Assembly (NCBI GenBank): GCA_905216025.1
Contig: CAJMSE010000001.1
Coordinates: forward strand, 121,865-185,864
DNA: 64,000 nucleotides
Source of the DNA: an uncultured bacterium
GTDB lineage: Bacteria; Bacteroidota; Bacteroidia; Bacteroidales; Bacteroidaceae
Reading direction: 5' to 3'
Shown: positions 8,807 through 16,294 of the stretch, piece by piece
Layout: each line of letters begins with the position of its first letter
How positions within the stretch are numbered: position 1 is the stretch's first letter
Made by a program: the position numbers and the translations under genes
Notes under the pieces: model-generated
Databases searched by the model: none
Told to the model about the DNA's origin: nothing
What the model saw: the letters and a program-made list of their open reading frames with translations, nothing else

Positions 8807-8900
8807 CAACTAAATTCTGAAAAGACCGGCAAAAGGGCGGAAGAATATTGATTGCCGCGCCATGCCGTAAAAAGAACAGGGGCTTTGAGAGTCCGGAGGG

Positions 8901-8950
8901 CTCGGAGAGTTCCGAGAACTCTGAGCTCTCTGAGAACTCAGAGTTCTCAG
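8901..8950. repeat. Cluster of short palindromes built from GAGTTC/GAACTC
   Basis: CTCGGA/TCCGAG (8901-8916), AGAGTTC/GAACTCT (8906-8922) and CTGAGAACT/AGTTCTCAG (8930-8950) are overlapping or adjacent perfect inverted repeats. They lie between the EF-G paralogue's terminator and the DPP-IV promoter. The bases can be read as a low-complexity Ser/Glu-rich peptide but no real gene is supported. Confidence 0.6.
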
Positions 8951-8967
8951 ATAACTCCACGAGCCCC

Positions 8968-9010
8968 AAAAAACAGAGAGCCCGGAGTTCTCCAAAAACT
9001 CCGGGCTCTC
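8968..9010 (-). terminator. Intrinsic terminator of the EF-G paralogue
   Basis: Perfect 14-bp arms (8976-8989 and 8997-9010; arm GAGAGCCCGGAGTT) around a 7-nt loop, followed on the minus strand by six U within two bases. It lies 34 bp past the stop of the EF-G paralogue. Confidence 0.85.
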
Positions 9011-9043
9011 CCAAAATCAGAGTCCTCCGAGCCCTTCGCGGCA

Positions 9044-11200
9044 TCAGTCTTCTGCCGATTCAGCCTCGTGCTCCTTTATCAGCTGCTGCTGGATATCGTT
9101 CGGAACGAGCTCGTAGCTTGCGAATTTGGTAGTGAACGAGGCGCGTCCTCCGGTGATGGAGCTGAGCGAGATGCTGTAGTTCGCCAGTTCCTTGAGCGGA
9201 ATCTTGGCCTGCAACTTCTGGTATCCGGCCTCGCTGTCCATGCCCATTATAAGCGCGCGGCGGCCCTGCAGGTCGCTCATCACGTCGCCCATGAGCTCTC
9301 CCGGCACGTATACCTCGAGGTCGTAGATAGGCTCGAGAATCTTCGGGCCGGCCTCCTTGAACGCTGCCGAGAACGCATTGCGTGCCGCGAGCATGAACGA
9401 AAGCTCGTTAGAGTCTACCGGGTGCATCTTTCCGTCGTATACGATTACGCGCACGTCGCGGGCATAGCTGCCCGTCAGCGGGCCTTGCTCCATGCGCTCC
9501 ATCACGCCCTTCAGTATCGCGGGCATGAAGCGCGCGTCGATGGCGCCGCCCACAACGGAGTTGATGAAGACGAGCTTGCCGCCCCATTCGAGGTCAATCT
9601 CTTCCCTGCCCTTTATGTTCATGCGGTATTCCTGCCCGCCAAACTTAAACATTGTCGGGTCCGGCATGCCCTCGGCATAAGGCTCTACGATAAGGTGAAC
9701 CTCGCCGAACTGGCCTGCTCCGCCCGACTGCTTCTTATGGCGGTAGTCTGCGCGCGAAGCCTTCGTGATGGTCTCACGGTACGGAATCCTCGGCTCCTCA
9801 AACTTAACCTGTATCTTCTCGTTGTTCTCCATACGCCATTTGAGCGTGCGCAGGTGGAACTCTCCCTGTCCGTGGATTATCGTCTGGTGCAGTTCCTTGC
9901 TCTGCTCTACCACCCATGTCGGGTCTTCCTGGCGCATCTTGAGCAGCGCGGCCATCATCTTCTCCGTGTCCTGCTCGTTCACAGCCTTGATGGCGCGCGA
10001 GTATTTGGAGTTCGGATACTTGATGAAGTCGAACCTGTTGTCGCATTCCTTGCCGTTCAGGGTGTTTCCCGTCTTCACGTCCTTCAGCTTGACGGCGCAT
10101 CCTATGTCGCCCGCGTTGAGCTGGTCCACTGCTATACGGTTTGCACCGGCGCACACGAAAATCTGTCCGAGACGCTCCTTCGAGCCGCGGTCGGCATTCG
10201 TCAGTTCGTCACCGGTCTTCACGCTTCCGCTCATAACCTTGAAGTAGCACACCTCGCCGATATGCGGCTCCACTCCCGTCTTGAAGAAATAGAGCGATGC
10301 CGGGCCGTCGACGGTGGTCTTTATCTCCTCTCCGCGGGTGTTGTGCACTGCCGGCATCTCGTCGACGAAGGGCACCACGTTGCCGAGGAACTCCATCAGG
10401 CGGCGCACACCCATATCCTTGCCTGCGCATACGCAGAACACCGGGAATATGGAGCGCGTCACGAGGCCTTTGCGTATTCCCTCACGCATCTCGTCTTCCG
10501 TGAGCGCCTCCTCCTCAAAGAATTTCTCCATGAGCGTCTCGTCGTTCTCGGCGGCAGCCTCGACGAGAGCCTTGTGCATCTCGAGAGCCTTCTCCTTCTC
10601 TTCTTCCGGTATATCCTCGATGGTGGGTGCTCCACCTTCCGGACCCCACGAGTATTTCTTCATCAGCAACACGTCAATGAGCGAGTTGAAGCCGGGTCCC
10701 TCGTTGAGCGGATACTGCACCGGAACCACCTTCGGGCCGTATGCCTCCGTGAGTCTCTCGAGCACGTTATGATAGTCGCACTTGTCCGAGTCGAGCTGGT
10801 TGACGAGGAATATCACGGGCTTTTTCAGCTTCTCCGTATATCTAAAATGGTTCTGCGTGCCCACCTCCGGACCGTACTGGCCGTTGAGCAGCAGCACTGC
10901 CGTGTCTGTAACATTGAGTGCCGTCATTGCCGCGCCGACGAAGTCGTCAGAGCCGGGACAGTCTATAATGTTGAGCTTCTTGTTGTTCCATTCCACATGG
11001 TAGACCGTGGAAAAGACCGAATAGCCGTACTCCTGCTCTACGGGGAAATAGTCGCTCACCGTGTTCTTTGCCGTTATTCGGCCGCGGCGCGATATTATTC
11101 CTGCCTCGTAGAGCAGTGCTTCCGTAAGGGTTGTCTTACCTGAACCGTCATTGCCGAGCAGGGCAATGTTCTTGATTTCGCTTGTCTGATATACTCTCAT
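9044..11200 (-). CDS. EF-G paralogue (EF-G2/FusA2-like) with altered GTPase motifs
   Basis: A 718-residue, full-length five-domain EF-G homologue. The P-loop is present (GNDGSGKTT, about residues 16-24). The switch II motif reads DCPGSDDF (80-87), so the catalytic His of DxPGH is Ser84. The guanine-specificity motif is NQLD (134-137) instead of NKxD. The switch I RGIT block reads YGYS. The remaining domains look normal (HLRTLKWRM; later PLTGSYARDVRVIVYDGKMH). A second EF-G lacking GTPase activity, which supports translation during starvation, has been described in Bacteroides; these substitutions fit that type. The canonical fusA is not in this window. Monocistronic, with its own terminator. 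Confidence 0.88.
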   Translation of the reverse strand: MRVYQTSEIKNIALLGNDGSGKTTLTEALLYEAGIISRRGRITAKNTVSDYFPVEQEYGYSVFSTVYHVEWNNKKLNIIDCPGSDDFVGAAMTALNVTDTAVLLLNGQYGPEVGTQNHFRYTEKLKKPVIFLVNQLDSDKCDYHNVLERLTEAYGPKVVPVQYPLNEGPGFNSLIDVLLMKKYSWGPEGGAPTIEDIPEEEKEKALEMHKALVEAAAENDETLMEKFFEEEALTEDEMREGIRKGLVTRSIFPVFCVCAGKDMGVRRLMEFLGNVVPFVDEMPAVHNTRGEEIKTTVDGPASLYFFKTGVEPHIGEVCYFKVMSGSVKTGDELTNADRGSKERLGQIFVCAGANRIAVDQLNAGDIGCAVKLKDVKTGNTLNGKECDNRFDFIKYPNSKYSRAIKAVNEQDTEKMMAALLKMRQEDPTWVVEQSKELHQTIIHGQGEFHLRTLKWRMENNEKIQVKFEEPRIPYRETITKASRADYRHKKQSGGAGQFGEVHLIVEPYAEGMPDPTMFKFGGQEYRMNIKGREEIDLEWGGKLVFINSVVGGAIDARFMPAILKGVMERMEQGPLTGSYARDVRVIVYDGKMHPVDSNELSFMLAARNAFSAAFKEAGPKILEPIYDLEVYVPGELMGDVMSDLQGRRALIMGMDSEAGYQKLQAKIPLKELANYSISLSSITGGRASFTTKFASYELVPNDIQQQLIKEHEAESAED

Positions 11201-11311
11201 ATCGTGTAGATTTAAGTTGATACTTTGGTTTTATCGGCCCTAAGTTAAGTATTTTTCATTAAAACGGCAAATTACGGGCGGACTAATATCCATGTTATTA
11301 AACAATATTAG

Positions 11312-11319
11312 TATTTTTG
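11312..11319 (+). promoter_or_regulatory. -7 promoter box for hemW
   Basis: TATTTTTG fits TAnnTTTG and lies 16 bp before the ATG, implying a very short leader. No good TTTG is found at -33. Confidence 0.5.
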
Positions 11320-11335
11320 CATTAAAATTCATAAT

Positions 11336-12448
11336 ATGGCAGGACTATACATCCACATTCCTTTCTGCAGCAGCCGGTGCGTCTACTGCGGGTTCTACTC
11401 CACCACGAGGAACTCCATGCACCGGCGTTACACCGATGCGCTATGCCGCGAGATAGAGCTGCGGCGCGGCTACGCAGGCGGGGATATACATACTATATAT
11501 ATAGGTGGAGGCACCCCGAGCATGCTCTCCGAGAAGCTGTTGCAGCAGATTTTCGGCTGCATCGGCAGCTGCGGGGCTGCCGAGGTGACGATGGAATGCA
11601 ATCCCGACGACGTCACGCCCGACTATGCGGCGGCCATCAGCCGCCTGCCGGTGAACAGGGTGAGCATGGGTGCTCAGACTTTCGACGATGCAAGGCTGGC
11701 TTTTCTCCGCCGCAGGCACAAGGCGGCGGACACGGCAAGGGCCGTAGAGACGCTGCGGCGGGCCGGCATCGGAAACATCAGCATCGACCTGATGTACGGC
11801 TTTCCCGGCGAGACCGGAGGGCAGTGGCAGAGCGACATCAAGGCGGCCATGGCCCTCGGCGTGGAGCACATATCGGCATACAGCCTCATGTATGAGGAGG
11901 GCACGCCGCTCTTCCGCATGCTGGAGCAAGGCAAGGTGGAGGAGATTGACGACGAACTGAGCGCGAGGATGTACTACACGCTGAAAGACGAACTTGAAAA
12001 TGCCGGATACGAGCATTACGAGATAAGCAACTTCGCAAAGCCGGGACGGCGCTCGCAGCACAACAGCAGCTACTGGACGGGCATCCCCTACACCGGCATC
12101 GGGGCCGCCGCGCACTCGTTCGACGGCTTAAGCCGGCAGTGGAACGTTGCCGACATCGACAGCTATATAGACAGCATCGGCCGCGGCATCATCCCGGCGG
12201 AGCGCGAAGAGCTCGATACGGACACGAGATACAACGACTATGTGATGCTGCGCCTGCGCACCTGCGAGGGCATAGACACCGCCGCCGTCAGGCGCGACTT
12301 CGGCGAGGAGCATCTGAACTACTGCCTCGCCTCGTCCCGCAGGCATATAGAGAGCGGACTCCTCGAGACCGCCGGCAGCAGCATCCGCCTGTCGCGCCGC
12401 GGACTTTTCCTCAGCGACATGGTGATGAGCGACATGATGCGCGTATAG
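11336..12448 (+). CDS. hemW: HemW-like radical SAM protein
   Basis: A 370-residue protein of the HemW (formerly oxygen-independent coproporphyrinogen oxidase-like) family. YIHIPFCSSRCVYCGF places the radical SAM CxxxCxxC cysteines at 11, 15 and 18; GGGTPSML is the glycine-rich SAM motif. HemW proteins are haem chaperones rather than coproporphyrinogen dehydrogenases. The short length and N-terminal HIPFCxxxCxYCxF form fit HemW rather than HemN, though a role by sequence alone is not certain. It converges on the TonB-dependent receptor with only 26 bp between stops. Confidence 0.88.
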   Translation: MAGLYIHIPFCSSRCVYCGFYSTTRNSMHRRYTDALCREIELRRGYAGGDIHTIYIGGGTPSMLSEKLLQQIFGCIGSCGAAEVTMECNPDDVTPDYAAAISRLPVNRVSMGAQTFDDARLAFLRRRHKAADTARAVETLRRAGIGNISIDLMYGFPGETGGQWQSDIKAAMALGVEHISAYSLMYEEGTPLFRMLEQGKVEEIDDELSARMYYTLKDELENAGYEHYEISNFAKPGRRSQHNSSYWTGIPYTGIGAAAHSFDGLSRQWNVADIDSYIDSIGRGIIPAEREELDTDTRYNDYVMLRLRTCEGIDTAAVRRDFGEEHLNYCLASSRRHIESGLLETAGSSIRLSRRGLFLSDMVMSDMMRV

Positions 12449-12474
12449 TCCGGCCGGCCGCCGACACAGCACCG

Positions 12475-14847
12475 TCAGAAGCTGATGCTGACGTCGGCTC
12501 CCACCTGAAGCGGATTGCCCCGTTGGGCGAAAGACCGCTTCACGCCGTCGGCCGCACTGCTGACGAGGAACGTGGCGTAGCGCGTGTCCGTGAGGTTGCG
12601 CCCCCACAGGTCGACCTTCACCGTTCCGAAGTCGAACACGGCATGAGCACCGAGCGTGGCATAGAGTTTCTGCCTGTGACTGTTGTCGTTATCCCAGTAG
12701 ATATCTCCACACCCCTTTATGTTAAGTCCTGCCGTGACGGCCTTCAGCAGTCCCGTCCGGCCGGTGGCGAACCTGTAGTCGGCTGCTCCGCTGAACATGT
12801 GGCGCGGCACGAAGGGCACACGGTTGCCGCGGTAGTCGCGTGCCACGGTCGACGTGCCGTCCGGCGTGGTCACGCTCACGCTGTCCTCATAGCTGCGGAA
12901 CGTGGAATGCACGAAGCTATATGTGGCCGCCCACGACATGGCGCCGCCGAAGGCACTGCCACGCAGGGCTGCCTCCACGCCGAGGCTCGAGCTGCGTCCG
13001 GCATTGACCATCATGCGGCCATATCCGTAGTTTCCTGCCATCACGGATAGCTGCTGGTTGCGTATCTGCATGCAGAAAGCAGACACGTCGGCATGCACGC
13101 GGCCGCCGAAGAGGTTTAGATGCGCACCGGCCTCATAGTTCCAGCTGGTCTCGGGCTCATACGATATGGTCTTGTTTATCCTGTCATACTCCTCATCGGT
13201 ATGTCCTATGGTGACGTCGGCCTTCATCAGCTGCATCAGCGCGCTGCCGAGGGCGCGCTGCTCGGTCTGAAACACGTCGGAGAACATCTGCAGATTATAT
13301 CCTCCGGCGCGGAATCCCTTGCTCACGACAGCATACAGATTGCTCCCCGCATCGTTCATTTTATATGTCAGTCCTATCTTCGGCAGCAGCTGATGATAGT
13401 GCTGCCGCGTGCCGCCGTCCATCAGCGACGCAAACGTGTGGCTCGTCTCAACGCGCTGTCCGCCAGGCATTACGATGTCAGCGCCTAAAGTAAACTGCGC
13501 CTTGGTGTCGTAGTCGATGGCCACGCGCTGGTAGTCGTAGCGCAGGCCGAGGGTCAGCGTGAGCCGTCCGGCAATGTTTATGTTCGACTCGTGGTATGCG
13601 CCGAAGTTTAGCAGGGGCGTCTCGAAGCTGCCGGGCACGCTGTTGTCTGTGAGGGTGATGCCCGCAGCCACGGCCGGCGGCATGCCCATCGCCCCCACTA
13701 TCATGCTGTTCATGTCGTCGCCGAAGAACACCGGAGCGTCTGTGTGCAGCCACTGGTTACTGAAAAACAGTCCCGACGTGTGCTGCCACCGGCTGCCGGC
13801 CTTCGTCTTCAGCGTCAGTTCCTGCACCAGTGCGTTCATCCGCTCGCGCTGTTCAAGGCGCATGTAGTCTTCGGGCAGGTAGTCCTGGTCCATCAGCATG
13901 AGGTCTGTGAGATGCTGGTAGCTGCTCACCGACGTGAGCACGAACCTCCCGAAGTCGTAGGTGAGGTTCACTCCCGTGTTCACCATCTGCCGCTTATATC
14001 CGTTTGTCAGCGTCGTCGACGGGTCGGAGAAGCTGTTTCCCTCCTCGCTGTACTCCCCGTATGCAAATCCGTTCTGGTTGGTATACTGATAGTCGGCCGT
14101 CACGTCCACTTTCATCCTGTCCGTCGGGAGCCATATCAGGCGTGCCCTGCCGCCGGCCTCGTTCATCAGGTCTGCCCTGTCGCCGAGGTTGGCGTTGCGG
14201 AAAAAGCCGCGTTGCCCGTGGTAATATCCTGCCGTAGAGAATGCCAGGCGTGCCGTGGGACGGTGATAGTGGGCCACCTCGACATTGCTGTAGAGTGCCG
14301 TTCCGAGGCCGAGCCTGATGTCGGTGCCCTGATAGCTGAGCGGATTCTTGGAGTAGATGCGCACGATGCCGCCCTCGGCATTCATGCCGTAAAGCGTTCC
14401 CTGCGGTCCGCGCAGTACGTCAATACGGTCTGTCTGGTAGAAATGGGAGTTGAAAGCGCTCTTGCAGATGAGCGGCATGCCGTCGTAATATACTCCCACT
14501 GCGGGGCTGCCCGTGCGCGAGCCGATGCCCCGCACATACATCGACGAGGTGAGGCGCGAGCCATATGACGGCATGCTGAACGATGGGATGTAGGCCGAAA
14601 GGCTGCTGAGGTCTGTCGCGCCGAGCTGCCGCATCTCGCGTGCAGTGAAGACGCTGCTGCTCACGGGCTGGCTACGGAGGGCCGCCACTTCCTTCGGCTG
14701 TGCCACGACTACCACCTCGTCGAGATTGAAAACCTTTGAAGAGTCTGCCATTTCTCCTGCAGCTGAAGCCGAACAGGCAGGCTTCACCGTTGCCTCTACG
14801 GGCGCAAACACCGCTATCGAGGCCAATATCATCATGTTTCTTTTCAT
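12475..14847 (-). CDS. TonB-dependent outer-membrane receptor
   Basis: A 790-residue receptor with a signal peptide, a TonB-box-like DEVVVVAQP just after it, a plug domain (VFTAREMRQLGATDLSSL ... YVRGIGSRTGSPAVGVYYDG ... RIDVLRGPQGTLYGMNAEGG) and a 22-strand-type barrel ending in VSISF, the C-terminal aromatic recognised by the BAM machinery. There is no N-terminal carboxypeptidase-like domain and no SusD partner, so a siderophore, cobalamin or other small-molecule substrate is more likely than a glycan. The ATG at 14847 is chosen, with a purine-rich stretch upstream, because the longer TTG start would overlap the -7 box at 14881. Substrate unknown. Confidence 0.9.
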   Translation of the reverse strand: MKRNMMILASIAVFAPVEATVKPACSASAAGEMADSSKVFNLDEVVVVAQPKEVAALRSQPVSSSVFTAREMRQLGATDLSSLSAYIPSFSMPSYGSRLTSSMYVRGIGSRTGSPAVGVYYDGMPLICKSAFNSHFYQTDRIDVLRGPQGTLYGMNAEGGIVRIYSKNPLSYQGTDIRLGLGTALYSNVEVAHYHRPTARLAFSTAGYYHGQRGFFRNANLGDRADLMNEAGGRARLIWLPTDRMKVDVTADYQYTNQNGFAYGEYSEEGNSFSDPSTTLTNGYKRQMVNTGVNLTYDFGRFVLTSVSSYQHLTDLMLMDQDYLPEDYMRLEQRERMNALVQELTLKTKAGSRWQHTSGLFFSNQWLHTDAPVFFGDDMNSMIVGAMGMPPAVAAGITLTDNSVPGSFETPLLNFGAYHESNINIAGRLTLTLGLRYDYQRVAIDYDTKAQFTLGADIVMPGGQRVETSHTFASLMDGGTRQHYHQLLPKIGLTYKMNDAGSNLYAVVSKGFRAGGYNLQMFSDVFQTEQRALGSALMQLMKADVTIGHTDEEYDRINKTISYEPETSWNYEAGAHLNLFGGRVHADVSAFCMQIRNQQLSVMAGNYGYGRMMVNAGRSSSLGVEAALRGSAFGGAMSWAATYSFVHSTFRSYEDSVSVTTPDGTSTVARDYRGNRVPFVPRHMFSGAADYRFATGRTGLLKAVTAGLNIKGCGDIYWDNDNSHRQKLYATLGAHAVFDFGTVKVDLWGRNLTDTRYATFLVSSAADGVKRSFAQRGNPLQVGADVSISF

Positions 14848-14880
14848 CTTTCTCTTTGCATGGATATTCTTTCCAGCGTG

Positions 14881-14888
14881 CAAAGGTA
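14881..14888 (-). promoter_or_regulatory. -7 promoter box for the TonB-dependent receptor
   Basis: TACCTTTG on the minus strand, 34 bp before the ATG at 14847. It decides the start: the longer reading frame would begin inside the box. Confidence 0.55.
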
Positions 14889-14986
14889 ATGCATCCGGTC
14901 GTCTCCCGCAATCCTAATATATTGTGATTTTTGCATGGTGGATGGGTGAAGGGAGACACAAAACAAGGTAATTAGATTTATTTGGA

Positions 14987-15183
14987 GATACGATGAGGCA
15001 GATTTGAGATGCAACGAGGCCGTTCTGACGGTGCAACGAGGCCGTTTTGAAGACGTAACGGAGTGCCCGTGACGGTGCATCCGGTTGCCCGCTGATGGTT
15101 TCTGCCAGCTATCAAAAGCGTTTTTGAGAGCTATCAAAAGCGTTTTTGAGAGCTGAGCTAAGTGTTTTTGAGAGCTGACGAAA
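14987..15183. repeat. 22-bp phased tandem array 1
   Basis: Eight consecutive 22-bp units start at 15008, 15030, 15052, 15074, 15096, 15118, 15140 and 15162, preceded by a diverged 21-bp unit. The first units share a GCAACGAGGCCGTT-type core, the last three a GTTTTTGAGAGCT core with dyad symmetry (TTTTGA/TCAAAA). Unit by unit it matches array 2 at 52173-52348. It fills most of the 482-bp gap between the receptor start and the upstream lipoprotein's stop. The rest (15184-15328) shows no gene. Confidence 0.85.
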
Positions 15184-15328
15184 ATTAAACGGGATACATC
15201 CTTCTGCTATCACATAAGCCCTTACGGGCTACGGCCAAAGACAAGACTCTGGCCCTACCATTATGTGACCCGGAACTTGCCTGTCTATAAATGCCTTTCC
15301 TACAGATGGGCGTCTGATAAACAACACC

Positions 15329-16294
15329 CTACTCATTCACTGCCCCGCAGTTAGGGCACACTCCCTTGCCCCGCATCTCAGCCCCACAATGTCCGCAGAG
15401 GAACATGCAGCGGGAGTGCTTCCAATATCTCGACACGGCAAAGGCGACGTATGCGGCAAGCAGCGGATAGCCTATATAATATAAGGTGGAGATGCTGAAG
15501 ACCACATAGTCGGCGGCACAGACTGCCGACAGGCCGAGCAGATACATCATGGCCTCAGACGGCGGCAGGCGGCGGGACACGTCGTCGACCGTGGCGATGG
15601 CGATGATGACAATCGCCCAGACGGACGTGACGAACAGTCCGAGATGGAGCGGAAGGGCAAAGGGATTGAGCGAGGGATGGTAGTAGAAGTGGCGCCACGT
15701 CTCAGGGCCGAACAGCTGGATGGTGGCATAGAACACTGCGGAGGCTGCCACGGTGACGGCGAGCAGCGTGGGATAGAACGAGTTTATGTCGTTGAAGTGC
15801 ACGATGAAGGCGTTATGCCGCCTGAGACAGCGCAGGCCGTAGGTCGCCCCGACGATGACGAGCAGGGCGAGGAAGAACAGCAGATGCACGTCAGAGAAGG
15901 TGTCGATGAACTGCGATATGGGGTCGTCGGGCTCAACGGCCGGCAACAGCTCGCACTCGCGCATCCATCCCTGCGTGGCCTGGTCGCGGGCGACCTTCAC
16001 CCACACGGAGTCGAGCGTGTCTGCGGGCATCACCATGATGTCTGCCACGACCACGCGGTCGCCGCCGAATACCATCGCCGAGTCGAAAGGAAGCTCGTCC
16101 GGCGCCTGGCACACAAGCCGCAGGGTGTCTGCCTTCACAAGGAAATTGTAGTTCTGCGAATAGTGATGGGTGGTGAAGAACGATATGGAGTCCTGCTGCC
16201 GCTTATCCGTCATGAGCCACGCATCGGGCGTAGGGTCGGCCGGATTGTAGCACGAAACGAGAAAAAGCAATACTATGTAAACGATATTCCTCAT
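15329..16294 (-). CDS. Membrane lipoprotein with C-terminal zinc ribbon
   Basis: A 321-residue protein of no recognised family. It starts with a lipoprotein signal (MRNIVYIVLLFLVSC, lipobox Cys15) and has a periplasmic-looking region of about 120 residues. Five or so membrane helices follow (about residues 135-300), and the end is a zinc ribbon (CGHCGAEMRGKGVCPNCG). The ATG at 16294 overlaps the U32 gene stop (ATGA), so it is translationally coupled; an upstream in-frame start would lie inside that gene. It is the last gene of the kinase/AAA operon and, like three other members of that operon, carries a zinc ribbon, hinting at a shared role. Function unknown. Confidence 0.8.
   Translation of the reverse strand: MRNIVYIVLLFLVSCYNPADPTPDAWLMTDKRQQDSISFFTTHHYSQNYNFLVKADTLRLVCQAPDELPFDSAMVFGGDRVVVADIMVMPADTLDSVWVKVARDQATQGWMRECELLPAVEPDDPISQFIDTFSDVHLLFFLALLVIVGATYGLRCLRRHNAFIVHFNDINSFYPTLLAVTVAASAVFYATIQLFGPETWRHFYYHPSLNPFALPLHLGLFVTSVWAIVIIAIATVDDVSRRLPPSEAMMYLLGLSAVCAADYVVFSISTLYYIGYPLLAAYVAFAVSRYWKHSRCMFLCGHCGAEMRGKGVCPNCGAVNE

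Noticed and set aside
8760..9044. Ser/Glu-repeat peptide of 94 residues before the DPP-IV-like gene
   Set aside because: Its sequence is that of the palindrome cluster and the EF-G terminator, so it is structured non-coding DNA.
8852..11143. 763-codon open frame on the plus strand opposite the EF-G paralogue
   Set aside because: It is the antisense of a well-conserved gene; the His/Leu/Val-rich translation has no domain and arises from the GC-rich third positions of the real gene.
12475..14883. Receptor start at the TTG at 14883
   Set aside because: It would overlap the -7 promoter box; the ATG at 14847 gives a standard signal peptide.
15008..15183. CRISPR array
   Set aside because: Units are contiguous 22-mers that change gradually, without spacers, conserved direct repeats of 28-37 bp or cas genes.
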